Assembly (NCBI RefSeq): GCF_022376445.1
Contig: NW_025955011.1
Location: 124,001 to 188,000, forward strand
Length of the DNA stretch: 64,000 bases
Reading direction: 5' to 3'
From: Fomitopsis serialis
Lineage: Eukaryota > Basidiomycota > Agaricomycetes > Polyporales > Fomitopsidaceae
Position 1 is the stretch's first letter. Each line of letters begins with the position of its first letter. The notes beneath the pieces were generated by a model. The model worked only from the letters and a program-made list of their open reading frames with translations. It searched no databases and was not told where the DNA came from. Position numbers and translations under genes: made by a program. Of this stretch, positions 44,201 through 55,879 are shown one piece after another.

Positions 44201-47200
44201 ATGGATCCCACCCAGTTTCACAATGCCAACAGCGGCGACCACATGCCCGAGGTGTCTCTCGGCACTTCCCCCGCAGCCGTCTACGCAAATGCCACCATAC
44301 ATAATAATCTTGTCGCTCACCGAGAACACTCTCATGAGCTCCAGCTCCCTCCTGACGCACAAGAGGAGGAACGATGCAGACACGTCTCTGTTGGTCATTT
44401 CGACCCCACCGGCGTAGACGAGCTCAAGCGCACCATGTCTCGTAAGTCGCATGGTCAGCAAGGCGAAACGCGAGGTGCACCCTCAGCAGGGCTCATGCCG
44501 GCCTATGCGTCTCACCACTCGTCAGATCGGTCCTCGGACCACACCCTCGCGCCTGGAGATGGGCCGTTCGACTTTGAGAAGTCGCTCCAGCACTTGGTCA
44601 GACGGTGCGTAGCATAATTTAATTTCTTGCAAGCTCGGTCCAGGCTATACCGGCATATGTATGTATAGAATACCTGTAGTTAGCGCAAAAGGGTGTATAC
44701 ATAACAAGCCTGTACTTACTGGAGGGCGCCTCTCATACATGAGCCGCCACTCGCTCATGTATGAGCGAGGCGCCGTTGGTCGCTACCCAATATAGCAGCC
44801 ATGCCGGGGCAGTCCGGTCCCTTCGTCCGTGGCGGGGCCGCCGGGGCGGCACCACTGGCGCGCGATGCGAGCTGCCCGATATGGACGCACATCGGGGTCA
44901 GGGCATTCTGAATCAGGTCCTGAGATCCCCAGGCGATCCCTGCGCGGCGTCAGTTTCGGCCAAACCCGGGAGCTCGCAATGAGCCGAATGAGCGGCAAGC
45001 GCTTCCGCCCGCTGTTTACGACCACCATCCCGCGTCGGTCACCGACGTTGTTAGAGCACAGCGGGCACGACGACAGCGACTGGGAGTAGCCGACACTGGC
45101 ATTCAGGTGAGCACAGACACACACGAGCGAGCGAGCTGACCGTGGCCACAGGACGCGGCGACGTGCAGTACAACACGTCGACCGCGAGCGCGCAGGGCTA
45201 ATGCCCCGCGTGAAGACGCAGCCGACGGATGGACCACGGGCACAGGCGCGAGGGTCGGTGGGCGCGCGCGGGCGGATAGACGGACAAGCGGATGGATGCG
45301 AAGGCGGACTGGCGGGCAGGAAGACGGGCAGGAAGACGGGCGAGAAGACGGGCGAGAAGGAAGACGGGCGGGAAGGAAGGCGGACAGACAAGCGGACCGG
45401 TAGGAGAACGAGCAGACGGGCAAGTGGACAGGCGACAGCACACGCCCACTGCGAGTGTGCTGGGCGAATGCCCGGCACGCTGACACAGCCGACGGATACA
45501 CACGCAGGCCCGCAAATGGGCGCGTAGGCGGACGGGCGGGCAGGCGGACGAGCGGGCAGGCGGACGAGTGGGCGGGCGGACGGGCGGGCGGGCGGACGGG
45601 CGGGCGGGCAGACAAGCGGATGAGCAGGTAAGTAGGTGAGCGAGCAAGCAGGCAAGCGAGCGGGCAAGCGGAAAAGCGGGTGAGCAGGACAGTGGGTGGT
45701 TGGGCAAGAGGGCAAGCGGGTGAGAGGGAAAGCAGGCGAGAGGGAAAGCAGGCGGGCACAGAGCGCGGACCAGCACCACACGCACGGTGACTGCGAGCGT
45801 GCAGGGCAAATGCCCAGCAGGCAAGCACAGCCAACGACCGTAAGGTGGGCGCGTGAGCGAAAAGCGGGTGACCGCGATGGTGGGCAGGGCTGGGGCGCGC
45901 AACACGCCAATTGCAAACACAGAGGGCGACTGCCCTGGTGCCCCTGCATGCAGATACAGCAGACGTCTTCGTAGATAGAGTTCTTGTAATGCTAGTATGA
46001 ATATACACTATAAAACTGAGACCGATATATTCACACCACAACACCCCTTACGACTCGAGACTAAGAGAACCAGTACAGAAGTGTAGATAGACACCCCTAC
46101 TGTACACGAGAACCCTGGCCTTTATGCTGTACTCATCTATTGAAGTAGATGCCACTAAACATGAATTAGATCCCTTAGACATACCTTAGACATGCGGACA
46201 TAGTGTGATAACGTCCAGAAAGCGAATCGTAGGTATGTTGCAGCTCTAGGGGGACCATTATTCGCGTCCTGATTGGCCAGAATCAGTCCGAGCACATCGG
46301 GTTTGCCCAATTTGGTTAGGAAACAAATAGACACAAATGTTCGATTCACGGGGGCGCCCGCAAAACTCACCTCTTGCGCGTGCGGTCTACAAGGTGCTAC
46401 ATCCGTCCCTCTACCCTCTACCCAGGCGCACCCTCTTGCCTCTTGTCCTGTTCCCCATGTCCCTTCCTTGCCACTCGCCGAATCACACATCAAGACTCAA
46501 CAAGTACGTCCGATGGCGCGTCAATGAGCACATGTGAATGGCATGTCGGCATGGCCCATGCCCAGCTACTTACATCAAGACATCTCGCAGCATGGTAAGC
46601 ACGGACGAGATTGCATCCGTGTAAGGAGGAAGCTAACCGACTCGACCTCAAGGGCTGCAGCGTGCACGTTGAGGTAGAACTGCACAGCGAGAACAGCCCC
46701 GATCAGGAGACACTTCACAACGGGCGCAACATCGGGAAGACCCTCCCTGTGGACTACGCATGCAGCATCATGCGCACCGTCGTCATCGATGGCATCGACC
46801 GCAGCCTGTACACCCCCTCCTCCGAGCAGGTGAAGGACAGGGGAATGATGGTGATCTTGTCTGCCTATTACATAGTGCCTAGTATACTCTCCAATGTCGA
46901 TATTATGCACAAATAATGAAGCACTATACAACCGCTGCATTTGTCACAGCGGGATAATTTGTCAAGGCCTCAAACATACCAAATCGGGAAGGCTGCCGCT
47001 TGATCCCTTGGCCCTTTACTTACAGTGTCCACGAACTGCATCAAGACTTGAAGTTGAAGCAGTAAGTGACAATTGGCATTGCAATGAATGTATTCCTACT
47101 AGGTGTATGTCGTGGCGCACGACATACATGCTGTCCATCTGCCGGATCTCGATACAGGCTATCTAGGCACGGTGCATAAATCACTATAAACGGCAGTGTA

Positions 47201-50200
47201 TCTAGGCCCAGAAACCGTCAGATCACAAATCACGATTGCAATACCCGATCCGGGCCCGCAGCGGCACCCAAAGTGGAAGAGTGTGCAATACGACCTATTT
47301 AGGGTAGGGCCGCCGCCGCGAGCTCTCCCCGGCGCCGGATGACCTAAGCTGTCCCCAAAGGGCAGCTGCCTCTTTAGGTAGTGAGTGCGGCGCCTCGCTC
47401 ATACATGAGCGAGTGGCGGCTCATGTATGAAAGGCGCCCTCCAGTAAGTACAGGCCTTTCATGTATACACCCTTTTGCGCTAACTACAGGTATTCTATAC
47501 ATAGGCCTGCCAGCACCTGGTGCTCGGTCGGCCTAACCTCTGCGCAGGTTGGACCAGTCTGACATCAAGCGCCGAGAGCTGGGTGTCGTTTTCGACGATC
47601 TTCGAGTCGTCGGCCTAGGCGCATCCGTCAGCTACCAGCCTACCGTCGGCTCGGTCTTGAATCCGTTCCAGATATTCGAGACCGTCAAGAAGATTCGACA
47701 CCCTCCCGTGAAAGATATTCTGAGCGGTTTCGAAGGATGTGTGAAGCCAGGGCAGATGCTGCGTAAGTCAACTTTCATGCGTGAGATACGAACACTGATT
47801 GCACGGCATCGAGGCAGTGGTACTTGGGCGTCCCGGTGCAGGCTGTAGCACATTGCTCAAGACGCTCGCCAACCAGCGGCAAGACTACCACCAGGTTCTT
47901 GGTGACGTGTGGTACGACGACTTCACGCCGCAGGAGATCGAGAAGCAATATCGCGGCGATGTGCAATACTGCCCGGAGGACGATGTCCACTTCGCGACGC
48001 TCACCGTCCGTCAGACACTCGACTTTGCTGCAAAGATGCGTACCCCCGCGCGCGTGTGTACGAGATGCGTGAACAACACCGTAACACAATGATCGACGTT
48101 ATGACAACCATCTTCGGTCTGCGGCATGTCAGGGATACACTTGTCGGCGACGCGAGTGTCAGGGGTGTTAGTGGGGGCGAGAAGAAACGTGTCTCCATCA
48201 GCGAGGTCCTCACTGCGCGTAGCCTCCTTACATCCTGGGACAAGTACGTGCGTTACCGTATACACTCGCTATAATTCTAACCATTCTTAATCACAGCTCC
48301 ACCCGTGGACTCGATGCTTCAACCGCTCTCGAATTCGTCCGTGCGCTGCGGCTGGCTACAGATATTGCCCGTGTCTCCACGATTGTCTCGATTTACCAGG
48401 CGGGCGAGCAGCTCTACCAGTTGTTCGACCAGGTCTGCGTCATTTACGAAGGCAAGATGGCGTATTTCGGGCCGGCCTCCAGCGCCCGCCAGTACTTCAT
48501 CGACATGGGGTACGAGCCCGCGAACCGGCAGACCACGGCAGACTTCCTAGTCGCAGTCACGGACCCGAACGGCCGTATCCCCCGCGCAGGCTTTTCAGGC
48601 CCTCCTCCACCGCGCAGCGCGGACGAGTTCGCGGCGTATTTCAAGAACAGCAAGCTCGGCCGGCTTAATCGCGATGACATGCGCCGCTACCGCGAGGAGG
48701 AGAGCGGGATGCTGGAGAAGAAGCAGATGTACCGTCTCAGCCACCGTGCGGAACATGCGAAGACCACGTCGAAGAAGAGTCCCTTTATCATCTCGATCGC
48801 GATGCAAGCGCGGGCCCTGATGCTTCGTCGGTGGCAGATCATCCAGGGTGCGATGGCTACGCAGGTAACCCAGGCCTTGAGTTTCGTCTTCCAGGCTATC
48901 ATTGTCGGCACGATCTTCCTGCGGCTGGACAACACCACCGGGACGTTCTTCTCCAAAGGCGGTGTTATCTACTTGTGAGTGAAGAGTCTATGTCACGTCT
49001 TTCCTGCTTTCTGACGTCGGTCTGTATAGCGCCCTTCTGTTCGGAGCTCTCTCGACCATGGCGGAAATCCCGGCGCTCTTCGTTCAACGTCCTATTGTAC
49101 AGCGGCACTCCCGAGCCGCGATGTACCATCCGTTCGTCGAGGCGCTCGCGCTGACACTCGTTGATATCCCAATCACCGCTATAACGCTCATTCTCTTCTG
49201 TATCATCCTTTATTTCCTTGTCGGCCTCCAGGAAACTGCCGGCAAGTTCTTGTGAGTGTCGTGCTTTCATTATTCTTGCCATCGTCTCAATGTATGTGTT
49301 GCAGCACGTTCGTTCTGCTCATCTTCAGCATGACGATCACAATGAAGGGCTGGTTCCGTATGATCGCTGCGATGTTCAAGAGCCCTGCGCCCGCGCAAGC
49401 GATTGCTGGAGTCTCAGTCCTCATCTTGACCCTTTACACCGGCTACACTATCCCGCAGCCGTCCATGATTGGAGCTCTTCGCTGGATCACCTATATCAAC
49501 GTGAGTACACTGTAACCACGAAGCGGCCTCTGGTTCTCACCGACCAATGCATTTCCAATGTTCCATAGCCGCTCAAGTACGGTTTTGAGGCGCTCCTGGT
49601 GAACGAGTTCCATGGACTTCAAGCGACGTGCTCCCAGATCGTTCCCTCAGGCCCAAGGTACGAGGGTGTTTCGCTCGCGAACCAGGTTTGCACGACAGTC
49701 GGCTCCGTCCCGGGTCAGGCGACCGTCGATGGCATGAGCTACGTCGCGTTATCGTTTGGCTACGCGTACAGTCACCTCTGGCGGAACTTCGGTATCATCT
49801 GTGCATTCGGCATAGGCTTTATCTCGCTCCTCCTGGTCATCTCGGAATTCAACCTCGGTCTCGCGGGGGAGTCGTCCGTCACGCTGTTCAAGCGCGGCAC
49901 TAAGGTAAACATAGACCAGCCCAAGGGCACGGCGGACGAGGAGAAGTCGGGTGCGAAAGGTGACGGTGCGTCGGTGCGGCGCGTGTCGGAGGTGTCCCAG
50001 AAGGCTCTTGAGGAGGTGCCCGGGGGCAGGAACACGTTCTCGTTCGAGAACCTGACGTACGTCGTGCCGGTGCAAGGCGGGAAACGGAAGCTCCTGGATA
50101 ATGTCTCCGGCTATGTTGCGCCCGGCAAGCTGACTGCGCTCATGGGCGAGTCTGGTGCGGGTAAGACGACGCTCTTGAACGTGCTCTCTGATCGTACGGC

Positions 50201-52214
50201 GGGTGGTGTCGTCACTGGCGATCGCCTGATGAACGGCCAGTCTCTCCCCATCGACTTCCGCTCTCAAACGTAAGTCCACGTGTTCGAGCTGGACAGATCA
50301 ACACACTCACTATACATCGGCAGTGGCTATGTCCAGCAGATGGACACTCATTTACCGTCTGCAACTGTCCGCGAGGCGCTCCTTTTCTCTGCCAAGCTCC
50401 GTCAGCCCGCCTCTGTCCCGATTGAGGAGAAAGAGGCCTGGGTCGACAACTGTCTGAAGATGTGCGGCCTTCAAGACTATGCGGAGGCCGTTGTGGGCTC
50501 TTTGGGCGTCGAACAACGCAAGCGCACGACTATTGGTGTCGAACTCGTCGCGAAGCCGTCCCTGATCTTCTTGGATGAGCCTACGTCTGGCCTTGACTCG
50601 CAGAGTGCCTGGGCTATCGTCTGTTTCCTGAGGAGCTTGGCGGATGCCGGTCAGTCGATCGTTTGCACGTACGTGGTCAATGCCACTGGCATGGGCGTTC
50701 GTTTACTGATGATCATTTTCATTTAGCATTCACCAACCGTCGGCGGAGTTGTTTGAGGTTTTTGACAGGCTGCTCCTCCTGCGCAAGGGTGGTCAGACGG
50801 TGTACTTTGGTGACCTCGGTCACAAGTCCTCGACACTGATCAACTATTTTGAGAGCAACGGCGGTAGAACCTGTGCAAAGGATGAGAACCCGTAAGCCCT
50901 GTCGTTCGCGTTGCATTTAGACTATCCACTCACTGCTGTGGACAGGGCTGAGTACATCCTGGACGTCATTGGTGCAGGTGCTACGGCAACAACAGACATT
51001 GAATGGCACGACGTTTGGAAGAAGTCGCAGGAAGCGCAGAATGTCAACAAGGACTTGGAGCAGATCAACGCGAGGGCCGTGGACGTCCGCCTGTCCAGGC
51101 GTCGATGACCGGCGCATTCCCGACGAGATGGGGCTACCAGCTGTGGACTCTGCTCAGCCGTGACGTTCAGCACCGCTGGCGTGACCCATCCTACATGGTG
51201 GCGAAGCTCGGTGTCAACATCGCTTCTGGTCTGCTTATCGGTTTCACTTTCTTCAAGGCGAAGGACAGTATCCAGGGCACGCAGAACAAGCTGTTCGCAA
51301 TCTTCATGTCGACCATCATCTCCGTACCGCTCTCGAACCAGCTGCAGGTGCCGTTCCTGGACTCACGCCAGATCTACGAAATTCGCGAGCGCCACAGCAG
51401 CATGTATAGCTGGACTGCGTTCCTCACCTCCCAGCTCCTCGTTGAGTTGCCGTGGAACATCCTCGGCTCGACGCTGTACTTCCTATGCTGGTATTGGACC
51501 GTCGGCCTCCCGAGCGACCGCGGCGGATTCACATATCTCATGCTAGGCATCGTCTTCCCGCTATACTATACAAGCATTGGCCAAGCCGTAGCAGCGATGT
51601 GCCCGAACGCGGAGATCGCGGCGTTGGTGTTCAGCTTCTTGTTCTCGTTCGTGCTGTCCTTGTGAGTAATTCTGCCGTACATGTGTCGGTCTTGGTTTGA
51701 TGTGGCCTGCAGCAATGGTGTCTTGCAACCTTTCCGGGAACTCGGCTGGTGGCGGTGGATGTACCACCTCTCGCCGTTCACGTACCTCGTCGAGGGCCTG
51801 CTTGGACAGGCCATCGGACATAGCGCCATCACTTGCTCGTCGACGGAGCTCGTCACGATCGAGCCACCTTCGAGCCAGACGTGCGGGCAGTACATGGACG
51901 ACTTCATCAGTGCTGTGGGTGGATACCTCACGAACGAGGATGCGACGAGCGGGTGCCAGTATTGTGCGTATTCGACGACGGATGCATTCCTCGGCGAGAG
52001 CTTCAACATCTACTATTCGAATTACTGGCGCAATTTCGGCATCTTCTGTGCATACATTGTTTTCAACGTGAGTGTGATCGTGGTGTTGGTGACGAGGTCG
52101 TGCTGACAAGGTTTCAAACAGGTTGCTTGCATCTTCGCCTTCTCGTGGCTCTTCCGCTTCAGGTCAGGGAGCATGTTCGGATGGATTAAGAGGCTCGTCG
52201 CTCGCAGAACCTAG
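44201..52214 (+). CDS. PDR/ABCG-type full-size ABC transporter
   Basis: This is a full-size pleiotropic-drug-resistance exporter in the order NBD1-TMD1-NBD2-TMD2, probably in the plasma membrane and pumping toxic compounds. Exons: 44201-44604, 47548-47762, 47818-48243, 48297-48974, 49030-49251, 49305-49500, 49569-50270, 50324-50668, 50727-50891, 50946-51661, 51713-52067 and 52122-52214. NBD1 has the atypical Walker [14 protein letters not shown] and signature [14 protein letters not shown]2 has Walker [12 protein letters not shown], signature-like [12 protein letters not shown] and Walker [13 protein letters not shown], the usual PDR asymmetry. The TMDs show [16 protein letters not shown] loops and a late cysteine-rich loop ([10 protein letters not shown]). 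The first intron contains a transposon. Two one-base losses (about 48050 and 51070) break the frame. They may be assembly errors or early decay. Confidence 0.9.
44641..44774 (+). repeat. Left terminal inverted repeat with internal hairpin
   Basis: After a loosely matched first 18 bp, it reads TATGTATAGAATACC and onward as the reverse complement of the right end. Positions 44725-44774 form a near-perfect inverted repeat of their own (GGCGCCTC, TCATACATGAGC, 8-nt loop, then the complements). Confidence 0.88.
45103..45965. repeat. GC-rich degenerate repeat array inside the TIR element
   Basis: At least four degenerate units contain GACTGCGAGCGYGC, a stem-loop (for example GCTGGGC-GAAT-GCCCGGC at 45460) and ACACAGCCRACGG. 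Runs of GGCGGACGGGC lie between them. The first unit starts with GTGAGCACAG and ends CGACGTGCAG, as in the 17-kb array. The ORFs in three frames here are compositional. Confidence 0.75.
47389..47521 (-). repeat. Right terminal inverted repeat with internal hairpin
   Basis: This is the partner of 44641-44774. Positions 47389-47438 form the same internal hairpin. A few substitutions separate the two ends, so the insertion is older than the LTR element at 1-8 kb. Confidence 0.88.
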
Positions 52215-54502
52215 ACATTTCATTCTCATATCCAACGGGCTATCAATCAAGATGCAGTCTCTGGCGCTTCGCATCTAAAGTACTAGATTTCACGTACCGC
52301 ACATATAAAGTTATGACACTCAGGCTTAATGCAAATCGGTGTTCTCTTAGACCAAGGCCTCTGATACCGATTCCTTCTGCTGTGTTTGCCCTCCAAACAT
52401 CGATGCTCATTGCAGCTTTCAGGGACATCATACGTTGTATGTTGCATTCGTGAGATTCAATCGGTACGAGACGTTACTTAAAGCATCGCTGGAGAACCTT
52501 TTCATACGGACGACGACATGATGAGGCATTGCGTTCTGAGGTTCCACACTCAAAATATCGCATGACCGCCTGGCCTTGAACACCATTTATCTTTGTTTAG
52601 AAGCACCTCCGTACGGGTCTCCCTATATCCACACATCAGTGCGGAAAACTCGCCCTAGCTCGCCACGCGTTGCCTGCAGCCAACACCAGTACACTGACAA
52701 CAAATTCTCCGAGTGCTCACGTGCATCAACGATTCGAAGTGTCTCCCTCACCCATTTTCCAGACACACTGGACATGCACTGGATGGCGTAAGGCCCATTA
52801 ACAGTTCCCGCTACGGAACCACCCACCGCTGCATCCGGGAGAGGGCGCGCTATGTACGCCTGCAGGGCTTGCTCACTTGCGAGGCCCATATGCGTGATGC
52901 TCCCCGCGAGCGCAGGCAGGACACCGCCGCGCGTTGGCGGCGTGACGGTGCGCGGGGTCGGGTTTAACGGCGCGGAAAAGAGCAATTAGTACTTCTCATA
53001 CTTAAGCGTAAGACGGGGGACTCCGAGGAGCGAAGGATAAGTCCGGATGACAGGAGGGCAGCGTGGTTCAGAGTGAGCCAGGTGGGAAGGAGACTGGAGC
53101 CAACGAGCACTAGCTGTTCGGTGGCGTATAGAGTTCAAGACGCAGGGTAGAGGGCTCATCGGAGGGCGTAAGTCTTTATACCGACACACTGCATTCCAGA
53201 TATTCGGATTATGCATGCGGGCGATGCTAGCCAGTATGGAAGCTGCCTGAGGAACGCAGTCGGCGGTGTTCGCAGGCTGCCAAATAGTGACGAAAAGAAG
53301 AGACACAGCATGCCATGAGGTCACACGAGGCCTCGCACCCGGGCTGCCGATGAACAAGGCTGACCATAAGAAGTGAGATTGAGCAACAAGGGAGGAAGGT
53401 GACGTGGGAACGGAAGAAAGCCTGAGTATAAGGATGAATACGTATAATCATGATTTGGAGCGCCATAAAACAGACCTATGCCAGAGTCGACGAGCCCCAC
53501 AGGTCGTGGTGTGAAACCCTCGTCTCGTTTGGAGGAGTGCAGCTCGCAGCGACGAAAGCTTGCAGGTGCGTTGCGTACTGGAGGATTTTCTACGATGTAT
53601 AGCAGAGGATTCCAGGTGATAAGAGGATGATTACGTCAAGCGAGGGAGAGAAATACATACCCTTGGGCTGCGACCCTATCGAAGTACGAGCACAAATTGA
53701 ACCTAGACGAATTATCAGTTGCAGGAAGACCGGAGAGCAGACGCTCGTACGTCCGGCACGCGATCACGTGCACGCTGTAACGACGTTGTCCACCGCTCCG
53801 CGTCGCGCTTGCAGGGCTTCTCAGGCACTCTTAGCGCGTCAGTCCGGTGTCTAACCCAGGACGGGGAGCTCGTCTCCGATAAGAAGACGGTAAGGACCAT
53901 CTGGCAGACATCCCATTCGTCAATCACTGCCGGACGTCTGTGAGAGTAGTCCTTGCATACATATGCCGGACAGACTTACCTCACTGCCAAGTAGCACCGG
54001 CCGTTCTAGCTCTCTCCCGTATAGATAGTGCGCGTCTGGTCGGCTGGGCACAGTATAATATAGCACGCTCGACCATGCTGCCCCGACCGGCCCCTCGACC
54101 TGAACTGCCCCCGAGATGTCGACATCCCGTCAACGACGCGCCGACCGATGCCTCCTCCCAAATTCGTCCGGTATCTTGACGCTGAACCAGTGCAGCCCCC
54201 GCGCCGCCGACCCCTATATGTCGAACGTCGGCGGCGTCAGTTCTCTACGTAGAAACGGGCCAGCCGACGAGCCAGCCGGACGACGCGTACTGTACCTGAG
54301 ACCGGGCGGTGCGTGAGCGAATGGCTCCCAATTTCGCAGGAGCCCAGCTCACAGTCGAACTTCGGCGCACTGCTGAGCACCATCCCTCCTACTTCCAACC
54401 ACCGCGGGCCCGTTCGCCCTCCGCCCCTTGTACTTCCTTGTACTCCGCTTCGATACGTTGTATCGGCCTAGTCTACGGCGATCAAGTGCTTCGAACAACA
54501 CG
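52215..54502. other. Intergenic, no supported gene
   Basis: Short ORFs on both strands (52985-52623 minus is the longest plausible one) lack family features. A minus-strand 53357-52986 ORF overlaps nothing recognisable. A TATAATATA stretch near 54055 may belong to the promoter of the next gene. Confidence 0.5.
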
Positions 54503-55879
54503 ATGGCAAAGAAGACAGACTTACAAGAGCTACTCAAACGAGGGTGCCGGACCAGACCGGAGTGAGTTGTGCTTAATGCCCGCGACTACCGACGCGACTC
54601 CTGATCATTCCACTAACAGTTCGCGGTCTGGCGCGAGAGATGGGGAGAAAGTGGATACGCTGCCTCTGCTCGCCTCGCCGCGGCGAGTGGAAGTCGCGAG
54701 GGTTCGTTCGAGGCCACATCGGAGGCGCCCCAACAAGTCGCGGACACATCTTCTGGAGTTTCGACCTATTCCGCGCAGCACCATGGCCAGCAGGCTGTGG
54801 GCTCGGGTCAGCGAGTGGAGTACGCGTCGCCTATGGGCTACTCGCCGACGACAGTGAATGGATCTTCGGGGCTAGGTACGTCCAGCATCTCGTTGTGCTT
54901 TCGGTCTCGAACCCGCTGATGACAACGGACAGTAGGCATGAGCGCGAATGTCCTCGACTCTACATCCATCTTCAACACAACCCCAGTGTCCACGACGTTC
55001 CACACAGGCCCCCAGTCGTACCTCGACTACTCGCACGAGGTATCAGCGTACTCATATCCGACCAGCGAGTACGCTGCCACGAGGGACCTGTATGCTGCAC
55101 CAGCCATTGCAGACCATGGGTCAGTCACGCAACGGGCCCCGCAGCATGGACCTCATAGCACGACGGCCACGTACGGTCCCCGTCCTGACTACATGAACGA
55201 GAGCTCGCCGAGCATCGAAGGGTTCAGCGGATTCTCGCCCCACCCTCGCAGCACCTCCGCGACCTCTCTCACTCCATCCCACGATGGCCAAGCTTCCGAG
55301 CTACCATCTGCGCAAACAACAATCCGGAACCTAGAACTCTCACCAGAGCCTCTGCAATGGAACGGAGCCTACGGCGACGGAATCATCCCGATCGAGGAAT
55401 GGCTTGCGATACTGAGGGCTGCTGCGTCCGGAAGTCCTGACGCACCCGACACAGAAAACGAGGGAAAACAGGACGACCTACAGGCCTCCACAGGTGAGTA
55501 CCGTATCAATATAGCCGACTCCCGAGTGATAATGAAACGTCTCGAAGACTTCAACGCTGCGCCTGTGCAAGGGTTCACCGCAGCGGCTTCTACACTGCTC
55601 GGCGCCGAGCCGCAACCCGTCCCCGAGAGCACAGGGCAGCCAGCCGGCCTCCTCTGGACGGATGCTCCTTCCGCCGAATTGGTCGAATGGCTGGACCTTC
55701 CTAGCGATTTCGACTTCACTTTCGGCGCGTCACCCCAAGGGACCACCGACGACGAATCGCTCCGCGCACCACGTCTCTCAGGGAGCGACGAGTTCAACCC
55801 TTGGTCGGTAGCGGCGCCTCCCCCAGCTCCATCGAGGGCCGTCCTCCCACGACCTCTGGGAGCACAGAGGGACTGGTAG
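54503..55879 (+). CDS. Low-complexity protein, paralogue of the 41-kb gene
   Basis: The start MAKKTDLQELLKRG at 54503 is followed by an intron (GTGAGTTG at 54562 to CTAACAG) and FAVWRERWGESGYAASARLA. A second GT-AG intron (about 54875-54934) leads into GMSANVLDSTSIFN. The rest is Ser/Tyr/Pro-rich (YLDYSHEVSAYSYPTSEY) and ends with GQPAGLLWTDAPSAELVEWL and a stop at 55879. Exon 1 and exon 2 are out of phase by one base; a G missing before the GTGAGT donor would restore it. The family is unknown. The low-complexity aromatic/Ser composition would suit a disordered nuclear protein, but that is inference. Confidence 0.6.

Larger units (their letters stand above)
44641..47521. mobile_element. 2.88-kb terminal-inverted-repeat element in an ABC-gene intron
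   Basis: Inverted repeats of about 130 bp (44641-44774 and 47389-47521) share a near-identical core. The element begins CAGG and is flanked by direct copies of GCTCGGTC (44633-44640 and 47522-47529). An 8-bp duplication with CAG ends is typical of hAT elements. Without the element and one duplicate, the host intron is 36 + 18 = 54 nt with a CTAAC branch site, which confirms the borders. No transposase is recognisable. Inside lie the array at 45103-45965 and an unassigned stretch 46000-47388 with short ORFs only (46611-46916 plus, 46155-46493 minus). It is non-autonomous. Confidence 0.85.

Noticed and set aside
44783..46044. Cys/Pro-rich minus-strand ORFs of 240-390 aa
   Set aside because: The region is a GC-rich repeat array inside a transposon. 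Composition alone keeps the frames open, and the apparent signal-peptide-like stretches are chance.
48040..48060. A tiny intron explaining the first ABC frame break
   Set aside because: No GT-AG pair at a workable distance exists; a single missing base explains it.
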